Of a stretch of 64,000 nucleotides of DNA, positions 22,443 through 32,477 are shown one piece after another. The DNA is from an uncultured Alphaproteobacteria bacterium (GTDB lineage: Bacteria > Pseudomonadota > Alphaproteobacteria > HIMB59), in assembly GCA_902599045.1 (NCBI GenBank), contig CACKEA010000002.1:226501-290500 (forward strand). The letters run 5' to 3'. The notes under the pieces are model-generated. The model saw nothing but the letters and a program-made list of their open reading frames with translations. It had not been told where the DNA came from and ran no database searches. The translations under genes and the position numbers were made by a program. Positions within the stretch are counted from its first letter, which is position 1; every line of letters starts with the position of its first letter.

Positions 22443-24082
22443 CTATTTTTTTTTATTTTTCGTCTATAAGATTTTTCAGTATTTAAATCTTCAATCTTAT
22501 TTTGTTGTATAATTTCTTTAGTGTTATTTTTAACTTTATTAATTAAATCTTGATTAAATTCATAAATATCCTTAGGTAAAGATGCATTAATAAATTTAAT
22601 TTCAAATGAAGGTTTTATAATATTAATTTTTTTATTAATTTCGTTGTTATTTTCACTAAAAAATTTTTCATCTATTTGAATTTCAACTACATCTTTATTT
22701 CCAATTGCATTAATACTCTTAATATTTGATATAATATTATGCATTATTATTGAGTTTGTTTTTTTAAAACCCCCACCACCACAGCAATTACATTTATTAT
22801 AGAATGTTTCATATATACTTTGCCCAATTCTTTGTCTTGATATTTCCATTAATCCAAATTGAGAAATCTTTGTTAATTGAACTCTAGATCTATCTTTATA
22901 AAATAATTCTTTTATCTTTCTTTCTACTTTTAAATTATTTGCATTTATATTCATATCAATAAAGTCAATCACAATTAATCCTGCAATGTTTCTTAATTGA
23001 ATCTGTTTAAATATCTCATCACTTGCTTCTAAATTTGTATTTAAAGCTGTAATTTCAATATTTTTTTCTGAAGTAGCTCGACCAGAATTTATATCAATAC
23101 TTGTGAGAGCTTCAGTTGGATTTATTACTAAATACCCTCCAGATTTTAAGTAGATATTTTCTTCTGTGAGGCTATTTATTGGATTTTTAATACCATAACT
23201 TTCGAAAAGTGGGAGCTTGTCTTTATAATGTGTTATTTTTTTTTTCGATTTTACACTAAAATCTTCTTCTAGTTTTTTGTATAGTTTCATTGTTTTTAAG
23301 TCTGAAAAAACAATTTCTTCTATCGTTCTTTGGTTAAAATCTCGTGCAACCTTAATAATAGGCGTATCCAGTTCAGCAATTAACACAGGTGCCTTTGATT
23401 TTAATGTATCCTCTCTTATCTTTGTCCATAATTTTCTTAAATAGCTAAAGTCGGCAATTATATCTACGTCTTCTGCAGATATTGCATTAGTTCTAATTAT
23501 TAATGACATTCCATCTGGTAGATTAAAATTATCGTGTAATCTCTTTAATCTTTTTCTATCTAGAGGATTTGAAATCTTCTTTGATACCCCACCAGTAGAG
23601 GAATTATTTGGTAATAAAACACTATATCTTCCAGGCAAGGATATAAAAGTTGTAACAGCCGCACCTTTTGTACCTCTTTCCTCTTTAACTATTTGAATTA
23701 AGAGAACTTGATCTTTTTTAATTACGTCCTGTATTTTATATTTACGATAAAAAGACAGGAAGTGCTTTTTATTTTCTTTTTCGTCATCAATCTCATTATT
23801 TTTTTGACTGCCATTTTTAAGCATCTTCTCATTGTGAGGTATTTTGAAATAACTTGGATGTATTTCATCAAAAGGAAGAAAAGCCTTTTTTTCTGACCCA
23901 AATTCAATAAATGCTGCCTGAAGTGAGGGTTCTACTCTGGATACAGTCCCAAGGTAGATATTATTTTTTTTGCTTGTGGCTAAATCATCTGAGTAGTCAA
24001 AATAATTGATTTCTTGCCCGTCTGCTGCAATGATACATAATTCGCTATTGATGCTACCATCAATAAAAATTCTTTTAGACAT
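22439..24082 (-). CDS. Ribonuclease E/G family protein (short form)
   Basis: IYLGTVSRVEPSLQAAFIEFGSEKKAFLPFDEI (S1); RGTKGAAVTTFISLPGRY; Zn-link CNCCGGGG. Confidence 0.92.
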   Translation of the reverse strand: MSKRIFIDGSINSELCIIAADGQEINYFDYSDDLATSKKNNIYLGTVSRVEPSLQAAFIEFGSEKKAFLPFDEIHPSYFKIPHNEKMLKNGSQKNNEIDDEKENKKHFLSFYRKYKIQDVIKKDQVLLIQIVKEERGTKGAAVTTFISLPGRYSVLLPNNSSTGGVSKKISNPLDRKRLKRLHDNFNLPDGMSLIIRTNAISAEDVDIIADFSYLRKLWTKIREDTLKSKAPVLIAELDTPIIKVARDFNQRTIEEIVFSDLKTMKLYKKLEEDFSVKSKKKITHYKDKLPLFESYGIKNPINSLTEENIYLKSGGYLVINPTEALTSIDINSGRATSEKNIEITALNTNLEASDEIFKQIQLRNIAGLIVIDFIDMNINANNLKVERKIKELFYKDRSRVQLTKISQFGLMEISRQRIGQSIYETFYNKCNCCGGGGFKKTNSIIMHNIISNIKSINAIGNKDVVEIQIDEKFFSENNNEINKKINIIKPSFEIKFINASLPKDIYEFNQDLINKVKNNTKEIIQQNKIEDLNTEKSYRRKIKKNS

Positions 24083-24136
24083 TTTTTTAAATCCTTTTGA
24101 TATAATAAGTTATTAATAATTTGGTTATTTAGTGAA

Positions 24137-26428
24137 ATGAAACTTTTTAAATATTTACAATACATTTTCTTGCTCTCTGTATTAGGCATATCCATAGTGA
24201 TTCTGTATTTATGGAATATTCAACAGGATCTACCTGATCATAATATATCTCAATATTTCCCAAATGAAATAACAAAAATTTATGATGATAAATATGAGCT
24301 TATGTATCATGTAGGTAACAGAGATAGATTTTATTTAGACTACAAAGATATACCTAAAGGTATGATTAACGCTATTATTTCTGCTGAAGATAAAACATAT
24401 TTTCGACATCAAGGATTTGATGTCAAAGGAATAGTAAATGCTTTTATTATAAATTTAAAAAATATTTACTCAAAAAAAAATAATAATTACGTTGGGGCAT
24501 CCACTATAACACAACAGTTAGTTAAAAATATTTTACTTAATAGAGATCAAACTATTTCAAGAAAAATAAAAGAGCTAATATTATCTCTTCGAATAGAACA
24601 GGAATATTCAAAAGAATTTATAATAGAATTATATTTAAATGAAATTTATTTTGGGAGACGCTCGTATGGTGTAGCTTCAGCATCATTCAATTATTTCAAT
24701 AAATCAATTTTTGACCTAGAAATACATGAATATGCATATCTAGCAGCATTGCCTAAAGGTCCTAACAATTATGATCCTAATAAAAATTATAAAAGAGCCC
24801 TTGATAGAAGAAATTATGTATTAAAACAAATGGAAATAAATAAATTTATAACTACAGATGAATTTAATTATTATTCAAATTTAAAGATAGAGCTATCTCA
24901 GAGAAATAATAAAAAATATAAGTCTGATTACAAGACTGATTTTATATTGAATTATCTGAATTCAAATTCATTCAATGAAAATGCATTTTATATTCAATCT
25001 ACAATTGATCAAAGTCTTCAAAAAATATCAGAAAAATCTTTGATAGATAATTTAGCATTATTTGAGAGAAAATATAGAAATTGGGAAGGAAGTTATAAAA
25101 ATTATGAAGATATTTCAAAGATTAACAATGAACATTGGCAGATAGCTAAAGTAGTTGATAAAAAATCTAATTTAATAAAGATATCAATTATTGATACAGG
25201 AGAAACTATATCTCTAAATAAAGATAATAATTTATATGGTCCCAAAAAAGTTTCCCCAAATAATTATCTAAATTTAAATGACTACATTTTTGTCACCCAT
25301 ATTGATAACTTTTTTTATGCAGTTCAGTTGCATAAAATTAATGGATCTGTGATTATTATGGACCCTTTTAACGGGGATATAGTTTCTATGGTTGGTGGTG
25401 TAAATTATGATGCTAGTAATTTTAATAGAGTCTCACAAGCTTATAGACAACCAGGGTCATCAATAAAACCTTTTATTTATGCAGAAGCTTTAGAAACAGG
25501 AAAATATTTACCGAATACCCTTATATTAGACTCTAATATTCTTTTAGACCAAGGAAACAATCTGCCTGTATGGGTACCTAAAAATTATTCTAATAAATCA
25601 TATGGAGAATTAACATTTAGAAGGGCATTAGAGACCTCAAATAATTTAGTAACACTAAAAATTGGTCTAGATTTAGGATTAAATAATGTAAATAAATTTT
25701 TAGATGAAATTAATTTTTATGAGAACAATATAAATACCGATGTTTACTCGACACTTCTTGGAGCAGTAGAAAATAATCTTTTAAATTTAACAAAATCATA
25801 TTCAATCTTTTTAAATGGAGGTTATATAGTTGAACCATCAATAATCAAAAAAGTTGTTTCAAATGAGGGAGAATTAATTATTAATAACGACTACTTTAGA
25901 TGTAACTATTGTTCATTTTCTAATGAAGACAGGTCATACAGAAAACCAATTATAGAATCTCAAAAGGGAAAAGTAATATCTCCACAAACCTCTTTTCAAA
26001 TCTTAAACATACTTGAAGGTGCTGTGAAAAGAGGTACTGGTAAGAATTTGAATAAAATTAATTATCCTATAGCAGGAAAAACAGGAACAACAAATGAAAG
26101 TAAAGATCTATGGTTTTTTGGACTTACTCCAAGATATGTAATAGGGGTTTATGTTGGCTATGATACTCCAAGGTCAATTGGATATAGAGAAACTGGATCT
26201 TCTGTTGCCTTACCTATATTTAAAACAATTATTGAGAATTATCTTTTACTCAATGAAAATAATAATGATAAATTTGTAATACCCAGTGACCTAATTATCA
26301 AAAAAGTTGATCAGAATAGTGGTGAAATTTCTAATGGACAAAATACAATTATTGACTATTTTACAAAAGATCAGTTGGAAATCATGGATAACATTAATAA
26401 AATTGAGAGTATTGGTGGTATAAATTAA
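24137..26428 (+). CDS. Class A penicillin-binding protein (transglycosylase/transpeptidase)
   Basis: AEDKTYFRHQGFD; GASTITQQLVKN; RQPGSSIKPFIYAEALE; AGKTGTTNESKDLWFFG. Confidence 0.94.
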   Translation: MKLFKYLQYIFLLSVLGISIVILYLWNIQQDLPDHNISQYFPNEITKIYDDKYELMYHVGNRDRFYLDYKDIPKGMINAIISAEDKTYFRHQGFDVKGIVNAFIINLKNIYSKKNNNYVGASTITQQLVKNILLNRDQTISRKIKELILSLRIEQEYSKEFIIELYLNEIYFGRRSYGVASASFNYFNKSIFDLEIHEYAYLAALPKGPNNYDPNKNYKRALDRRNYVLKQMEINKFITTDEFNYYSNLKIELSQRNNKKYKSDYKTDFILNYLNSNSFNENAFYIQSTIDQSLQKISEKSLIDNLALFERKYRNWEGSYKNYEDISKINNEHWQIAKVVDKKSNLIKISIIDTGETISLNKDNNLYGPKKVSPNNYLNLNDYIFVTHIDNFFYAVQLHKINGSVIIMDPFNGDIVSMVGGVNYDASNFNRVSQAYRQPGSSIKPFIYAEALETGKYLPNTLILDSNILLDQGNNLPVWVPKNYSNKSYGELTFRRALETSNNLVTLKIGLDLGLNNVNKFLDEINFYENNINTDVYSTLLGAVENNLLNLTKSYSIFLNGGYIVEPSIIKKVVSNEGELIINNDYFRCNYCSFSNEDRSYRKPIIESQKGKVISPQTSFQILNILEGAVKRGTGKNLNKINYPIAGKTGTTNESKDLWFFGLTPRYVIGVYVGYDTPRSIGYRETGSSVALPIFKTIIENYLLLNENNNDKFVIPSDLIIKKVDQNSGEISNGQNTIIDYFTKDQLEIMDNINKIESIGGIN

Positions 26429-27520
26429 TGGATAAATTTGAACTATTAAATCTAATTAAAGAAATAGAATCTCTAATAATTCTGACTAGGAGGAGTCTTT
26501 GACTATGATAAAACCAGCAAAGATATTGATGAATTAAACAAAATAATTAACAATCCTGATAATTGGAACGACATCAATTTAATAAATAAATCTCAAGAAA
26601 AACTTAAACAAAGTAAAGACGTAATAAATGACTTTGATTTTGTCTCAAATCAATTTACAGACTTCAAAGAGTTTATTCAAATATATGATTCTTTAAATGA
26701 AAATGAAATTAATGAGTTAGTTCATAAAATTAATGAATTGAAAAGAAAATGTGAAAAATTAAAAATAAAATCTCTTTTAAATAAAGAAACAGATGATTGT
26801 AATGCCTTTTTGGAAATTCATGCTGGTGCTGGAGGAACAGAGAGTCAAGATTGGGCTGAAATGTTGTCTAGAATGTACCTAAGATTTGCAGAACAAAATG
26901 ACTATAAAAGTAAGATAATAGACTATCAAAGAGGAGAGGAGGCAGGTGTTAAAAGTGTAACAATGATGATTTCTGGTTTTAAAAGCTTTGGTTATTTAAA
27001 GAATGAATCAGGAATTCATAGACTAGTTAGAATTTCGCCTTTTGACTCAAATAAGAGAAGGCACACAAGTTTTTCAAGTGTATGGGTTTACCCTGAGATT
27101 GATAAAGACATTGAAATTGAAATTAATAATAAAGATCTCAGAATTGATACATTTAGAGCATCTGGAGCTGGGGGGCAACATATCAATACAACCGATAGTG
27201 CCGTAAGGATAACGCATTTAACTTATAACATTGTAGTTCAAAGCCAAAGTGAAAGATCACAACATCGAAATAGGGATACTGCAATGAAGATGTTAAAATC
27301 TAGAATATATGAGATTGAGATTGATAAAAAAAATGAAGAGAAAAAGAAAGAAGAGAGTAATAAAAAACAGATAGGGTGGGGAAACCAAATAAGATCATAC
27401 GTTCTTCATCCATATAAAATGGTTAAAGACCTAAGAACTAATCATCAAACGTCAAACGCTGACGGGGTTTTAGATGGAGAAATATTTGATTTTTTAGAGG
27501 CAACACTAATAGATGTATAA
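26428..27520 (+). CDS. prfB: Peptide chain release factor 2, +1 programmed frameshift at 26497-26502
   Basis: ORF1 MDKFELLNLIKEIESLIILTRRSL then in-frame TGA (26500-26502); +1 frame continues LDYDKTSKDIDELNKIINNPDNWND... into the reported 26738-27520 ORF with the GGQ loop GAGGQHINTTDSAVRITH. SD-like AGGAGG 26488-26493. Confidence 0.95.
26488..26503 (+). promoter_or_regulatory. prfB: prfB recoding element: SD-like AGGAGG + CTT TGA C slippery stop
   Basis: AGG AGG AGT CTT TGA C matches the known prfB arrangement (SD-like hexamer, 3-nt spacer, CTT-TGA-C). Confidence 0.93.
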
Positions 27521-28544
27521 CAAAATTCTTTTTAAAATAATAATTTTGCTTTTAATACCAATTCAAGTAATAGCATACGATTTTAGCTATCAAAAAGACG
27601 ATATTTCATTAAAACTTGATTTTGACAATAATAAAATAAAAGAAATTAAATTTGATATCAAAACTAATGGTCAAAGAAACTTCGGAATAATTAATTATCA
27701 TAATAATGAAATTTATATACTTTTAAATACAGATCAAATTTCTTTTGATAATTTCAAAAAGCTATTTCCTAAACCTCAAGAAAATAAAAAATTAAATAAA
27801 AAAATAAATTTTAATTGGGAAATATCTGAAATGACAATTTCAGAAAAATATTCTCTTTTTTCTAATAAATTAAATTTTATTTATGATGAGGGGTTTGAGT
27901 CTATGATGTTTTATGACTCAAAAAAAGAATTTGAATTATCGATACTTCCACAATTAGATGGAAATAAACAAATCTATTTATTTTCAAAAAATGCTGGTCA
28001 ATTTTTTTACGCTCAAAAGATATCTAAACACATGAAAGGTGGTGCTTTAATTGGCAAAGGATTATTTAGAAAATTTAATGATTATGATCTTACTATTAAA
28101 GTCAAAGATTTTAGTATTGATAAAAATTCAAAATTCTACAACTTACTCTTTACCTCAAGAATGTTAGATATATTTTCAGTCTTGCAAAATAGTCAAGATG
28201 AATTTAATTACCTAGAAGTTCCCGTTCAAAGAAAAGGCAAAGTTTTTAATTTTGATCATGCTTTAATGTTAGGTGGTACAGTTGCTTTTTCCTTCAAAGG
28301 TGAAGCTAATCCCTCTGAAAAAATAGCTACTGTGAATGGTACTTATGGTCCTTTATATTTATTTGAACAGAATTTTAAAAATATCCCTTTTATAAATGAG
28401 TTATTTGGCAAAAATGTTGAAGAAAGTTTACTTGCTGCAGATTTTAAGGTTAATAAGAATGGAAATAAAACTGAATTTATATTTAATCCTTTATCAATTT
28501 TTACACCTGGTAAAACAAGAAACTTTTTCGATATTTGGGAATAA
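27513..28544 (+). CDS. Exported protein, AsmA/YhdP-like C-terminal region
   Basis: Signal peptide MYNKILFKIIILLLIPIQVIA; weak family resemblance only. Confidence 0.4.
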   Translation: MYNKILFKIIILLLIPIQVIAYDFSYQKDDISLKLDFDNNKIKEIKFDIKTNGQRNFGIINYHNNEIYILLNTDQISFDNFKKLFPKPQENKKLNKKINFNWEISEMTISEKYSLFSNKLNFIYDEGFESMMFYDSKKEFELSILPQLDGNKQIYLFSKNAGQFFYAQKISKHMKGGALIGKGLFRKFNDYDLTIKVKDFSIDKNSKFYNLLFTSRMLDIFSVLQNSQDEFNYLEVPVQRKGKVFNFDHALMLGGTVAFSFKGEANPSEKIATVNGTYGPLYLFEQNFKNIPFINELFGKNVEESLLAADFKVNKNGNKTEFIFNPLSIFTPGKTRNFFDIWE

Positions 28545-28991
28545 CTATTTAATTATTTTTATTTCATCAAAAGTTGAAATTAAACCAGACTTAACTATTT
28601 CTGCACGCACTCCACCTTTATTAGCCAGTAATTTAACTAAATTTTTAACATTTAATTTATTTTGAAGATATCTACATGGTTGACATAATTGATGAATTTT
28701 TAAAACTACATTGTTAATCTGTATTTTTTTATTTATCATTTTATTTAGATCAATTCCTGTTGTTATAATATTTCTTCTAAAATCTTTATAATTAAACTTA
28801 CTTTTGATGTTATTATTAAAATAACTAATCTTTTCAGACTCTATAAGGGTTACTTGCTTGTATTTTTCTTTAAAATTTTCATAATATCTATCATTAATAA
28901 TACCTTTATTTCTTTTTAAGATTGCTTGATTTATATATATAGTGCTCTCTCCACATAGATTTGTTATATTGATTGCTTTAATTTTTGGCAT
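28545..28991 (-). CDS. MOSC-domain protein
   Basis: KGIINDRYYENFKEKYKQVTLIESE; RRNIITTGIDLN; CQPCRYLQ; GVRAEIVKSG. Confidence 0.78.
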   Translation of the reverse strand: MPKIKAINITNLCGESTIYINQAILKRNKGIINDRYYENFKEKYKQVTLIESEKISYFNNNIKSKFNYKDFRRNIITTGIDLNKMINKKIQINNVVLKIHQLCQPCRYLQNKLNVKNLVKLLANKGGVRAEIVKSGLISTFDEIKIIK

Positions 28992-28993
28992 AT

Positions 28994-29299
28994 ATGAATA
29001 TATTTACTTTAGTTTATATATATATGGAAGATAACACAAATTTATATAGTCAAAGGAGTATATTAATTCGTAATTTCCTTATTTTTTCAAGGTTGGCTCC
29101 TTTTATAACTAGTTTTATTAGCTCTGTGCTTATTAACAAGATTTTTTTGAAAGCTCCTAATTTAATTAATTTAGACTTTATTTTGATCTTTATTTCTCTT
29201 TATCTAATTTTATATGTTTTTATTTCTCACACTAAGTCACTTTGTGAGCAACTTGCTGTTGTTAACCAAAAAATTAACTCACACGGCGACAATAATTAA
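28994..29299 (+). CDS. Small membrane protein of unknown function
   Basis: ORF (track start 28985 is TTG; ATG at 28994); hydrophobic segments. Confidence 0.5.
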   Translation: MNIFTLVYIYMEDNTNLYSQRSILIRNFLIFSRLAPFITSFISSVLINKIFLKAPNLINLDFILIFISLYLILYVFISHTKSLCEQLAVVNQKINSHGDNN

Positions 29300-29351
29300 T
29301 TTTATTTTACAAATTTTGCTATTTCTTTCGTGCTCATGATAGTTTATAAAA

Positions 29352-29366
29352 GAACAAAATATGAAC
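29352..29366 (+). promoter_or_regulatory. Putative LexA (SOS) box, alphaproteobacterial type GAAC-N7-GAAC (= GTTC-N7-GTTC)
   Basis: GAAC AAAATAT GAAC; the second half-site overlaps the umuD ATG (29361-29363). Confidence 0.75.
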
Positions 29367-29798
29367 AAAAATACTTTAGTAAAAAAACATAAAGACAACA
29401 GTCTTGAGACAGTACCTTATATTTTATCTAGAATTTCAGCTGGATTTCCATCTCCAGCCGATGATTATATAGAAAATAATTTAAGCATATCTGAACTATT
29501 AATTAAAAATCAACTATCAACTTTTTTAATGAAAGCTAGCGGCGAGTCCATGATAGAAGCTGGAATTAATGATGGTGATATATTAGTAGTAGATAGAAGT
29601 TTGGAGGCTAGAAGTAGAGATATAGTGATAGCTATATTTGAGGGAAACTTAACTGTAAAAAGACTGATCATCAAAGTAGATGGTTCTGCCATCCTAAAAT
29701 CTGAGAACCCATTATACAAAAATATACTAATATCAGAGTACACAGAACTAGAGATATGGGGAGTCGTCACTAGTGCCATACATCAATTTATTAAATAA
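29361..29798 (+). CDS. umuD: UmuD/LexA-like S24 peptidase
   Basis: FPSPADDYIENNLS; ASGESMIEAGINDGDILVVDRS; VKRLIIK. Confidence 0.9.
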   Translation: MNKNTLVKKHKDNSLETVPYILSRISAGFPSPADDYIENNLSISELLIKNQLSTFLMKASGESMIEAGINDGDILVVDRSLEARSRDIVIAIFEGNLTVKRLIIKVDGSAILKSENPLYKNILISEYTELEIWGVVTSAIHQFIK

Positions 29799-29800
29799 CG

Positions 29801-31075
29801 ATGAATATTGTAGCTTTAGTAGATTGTAATTCTTTTTATGCCTCGTGTGAGACTATTTTTAAACCTCATTTGAATAAAAAACCCATAGTTGTCTTATCAA
29901 ATAATGATGGATGTGTCATAGCCAGAAGTTCAGAAGCTAAAAAATTAGGAATTAAAATGGGAGTACCTTTTTTTGAGATAAAACAAATAATAAAAAAATA
30001 TCCAGTACATGTGTTCTCATCAAATTATAGTTTATATGGAAATATTTCATCTAGGGTAATGGGAGCATTAAAAGAGTACTGTGATAGACTAGAAGTCTAT
30101 TCCATAGATGAAGCATTTTTAATACTAAATAAATACTCTGAGAGAAGTTTTTTTTTAAGAGCAGAAGGAATTAAAAAAATTATAAAGAAATGGATAGGCA
30201 TACCTGTTAGCATAGGTATAGCTAACAATAAAACTTTATCTAAGGTGGCGAACCATTTAGCTAAAAAAGATGAATTAGGATCTCAAATAGTAGAAATCAT
30301 AAATAAAAAACAAATAGAAATATCTTTGAAGGTATTAGGGGTAGGTGATATTTGGGGCATAGGTGTTAGGATAGAAAAATTTCTTCAAAAAAATAATATT
30401 TACACTGCTTACGATTTATATAGAGCAGATCCAAGATGGGTTAGACAACACCTAGGAGTGGTAGGAGAGAGGACCTATAGAGAACTACACGGTGAAATAT
30501 GTATACCTATAGTTGAGAGATCTGAGCCAAAAAAACAATGTCGAGTATCAAGGTCCTTCGAAAACTATGTAACTAGTTTCGAAGAGTTAGAGAAAAGAGT
30601 AATATCTTATGCAACTAGGGCTTCAGAAAAGATTAGATCTGATGGCCTACAAGCAAAAAAGATTACTACATTTATTCGTTCAAATAAATTTAACAATAAT
30701 AATAAACAATACCATGCAGCTAGGACTTATGACTTTATATCTCCTTCAAATGATTTATTTGAAACGATAAGATTAGCTGTAAAAGCACTAAAATCTATTT
30801 ATCATCCAGAAATTAAATATAAAAAAGCAGGTGTTTTACTCTCAGACTTAACAATAGAAGGAGAGTACAACAGGGATTTATTTATTCACCAGTCAGAAGA
30901 GAGTCTTTTGAAAAAAGTTAGAGTAAACAAGGTATTCGACAATCTAAATAACAGATATGGTAGCGGGACTATTTGCGTTGCTAAAGAGAACTATGAAAAG
31001 TTCTATATAACCAGACGGCAAAACCTGAGCCCCGCATACACATCAAATTTTGATGAACTACCTAATGTAAATTAG
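29801..31075 (+). CDS. umuC: DNA polymerase V catalytic subunit UmuC (Y-family)
   Basis: ALVDCNSFYASCE; LSNNDGCVIARS; VYSIDEAFL; VSIGIANNKTLSKVANH. Confidence 0.95.
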   Translation: MNIVALVDCNSFYASCETIFKPHLNKKPIVVLSNNDGCVIARSSEAKKLGIKMGVPFFEIKQIIKKYPVHVFSSNYSLYGNISSRVMGALKEYCDRLEVYSIDEAFLILNKYSERSFFLRAEGIKKIIKKWIGIPVSIGIANNKTLSKVANHLAKKDELGSQIVEIINKKQIEISLKVLGVGDIWGIGVRIEKFLQKNNIYTAYDLYRADPRWVRQHLGVVGERTYRELHGEICIPIVERSEPKKQCRVSRSFENYVTSFEELEKRVISYATRASEKIRSDGLQAKKITTFIRSNKFNNNNKQYHAARTYDFISPSNDLFETIRLAVKALKSIYHPEIKYKKAGVLLSDLTIEGEYNRDLFIHQSEESLLKKVRVNKVFDNLNNRYGSGTICVAKENYEKFYITRRQNLSPAYTSNFDELPNVN

Positions 31076-32433
31076 TTCACAGCAGGTATTGAGCCCATAG
31101 ACTCTTCAAAAGCCTTTGAGTCAAATTTATCTTCAGCAAGATTACCAGAAAAATAGTCCATGTAAGCCTGCATATCAAAGTGTCCATGACCACAAAGGTT
31201 AAACAAAATAGATTTTGATTTACCTTCAGCTTTACATTTAAGTGCCTCATCAACAGCACCTTTAATAGCATGTGTAGCCTCAGGAGCTGGCATAATACCC
31301 TCAGTTCTGGCAAACTGAATACCAACCTCTAAACATTCCTTTTGTCCGTAAGCTCGAGGTTCCATATGTCCATTGTGAACTAGGTGAGATAACATTGGAG
31401 CCATTCCATGATATCTTAAACCACCAACATGAGTAGGTGATGGCATAAAATCAGAACCCAATGTGTGCATCTTTAACAAAGGAGCAGATTTTAGAGTATC
31501 ACCAAAGTCATAAGAGTATTTACCTTTTGTCAATGAAGGACAAGAGGAGGGTTCAACGGCAATTGCATGAACATCTTGTTCACCTCTAAATTTTTTGCCT
31601 AAGAAAGGATTACACAAGCCTGAAAAATTACTTCCACCACCAGTGCACCCTATAACTATATCTGGATAGTCGTCAGCCATTTCCATTTGAAGAAGCGCTT
31701 CCTGTCCAATAATAGATTGGTGCATTAATACATGATTTAAAACACTTCCTAGTGCATATTTAGTATCTTCATTTGTAGTGGCCACTTCTGCTGCTTCAGA
31801 TATGGCAATACCAAGAGAGCCGGCACTATTTGGATCTCTTTCTAAGATAGCCCTTCCAGAATTTGTTTCGTTTGAAGGACTCGCAACTACACTACCACCA
31901 TAACTCTCAATTATTGCTCTTCTATATGGTTTTTGATCATAGCTTACTCTTACCATAAAAACTTTAATTTCAATTCCAAATACAGCCCCGGCATAACTTA
32001 GAGCGGTACCCCATTGACCTGCACCTGTTTCAGTTGCTATTTTCTTTACACCAGCCTCTTTGTTATAAAATGCTTGTGCTAATGCAGTATTAGGTTTGTG
32101 ACTACCTGAAGGACTGGCACCTTCATATTTGTAATAAATCCTAGCAGGCGTATCTAAAGCTTTCTCTAAAGCTCTAGCTCTTACTAAAGGAGTACATCTC
32201 CAACGACTATAGGCCTCTAAAACAGGACCAGGGATATCAATATATCTCTCTTGTGAAACCTCTTGCATAATTAAATCCATAGGAAATAGAGGTGCTAAAT
32301 CATCAGGACCTAATGGTTGTTTTGTTCCAGGATTTAAGGGTGGGCTCATTGGCTCTTTTAAATCCGCTACCAGATTATACCATTGTTTTGGCACATCACT
32401 GTCTTTTATATAAAATTTACTATCCTCACTCAT
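31072..32433 (-). CDS. TrpB2-type tryptophan synthase beta-like PLP enzyme
   Basis: GASPSGSHKPNTALAQAF; ETGAGQWGTAL; GCTGGGSNFSGL; GIMPAPEATHAI. Confidence 0.9.
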   Translation of the reverse strand: MSEDSKFYIKDSDVPKQWYNLVADLKEPMSPPLNPGTKQPLGPDDLAPLFPMDLIMQEVSQERYIDIPGPVLEAYSRWRCTPLVRARALEKALDTPARIYYKYEGASPSGSHKPNTALAQAFYNKEAGVKKIATETGAGQWGTALSYAGAVFGIEIKVFMVRVSYDQKPYRRAIIESYGGSVVASPSNETNSGRAILERDPNSAGSLGIAISEAAEVATTNEDTKYALGSVLNHVLMHQSIIGQEALLQMEMADDYPDIVIGCTGGGSNFSGLCNPFLGKKFRGEQDVHAIAVEPSSCPSLTKGKYSYDFGDTLKSAPLLKMHTLGSDFMPSPTHVGGLRYHGMAPMLSHLVHNGHMEPRAYGQKECLEVGIQFARTEGIMPAPEATHAIKGAVDEALKCKAEGKSKSILFNLCGHGHFDMQAYMDYFSGNLAEDKFDSKAFEESMGSIPAVN

Positions 32434-32477
32434 AATGAATAACTTTATTGTATTTGTTAGATAAAAAGTAGGATTAT

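Noticed and set aside
23708-24195. Short ORFs within rne/rng region and 23980-24195
   Set aside because: Overlap the RNase E/G frame; low-complexity translations.
28396-28665. Plus-strand ORF overlapping the AsmA-like gene and MOSC gene
   Set aside because: Straddles two better supported genes in other frames/strands; no domain.
29801-31075. UmuC as part of an error-prone retroelement or defence system
   Set aside because: Canonical Y-family UmuC preceded by UmuD; standard SOS mutagenesis cassette.
31077-31325. Second minus-strand frame in the TrpB2 gene
   Set aside because: Alternative frame of a well-supported CDS.
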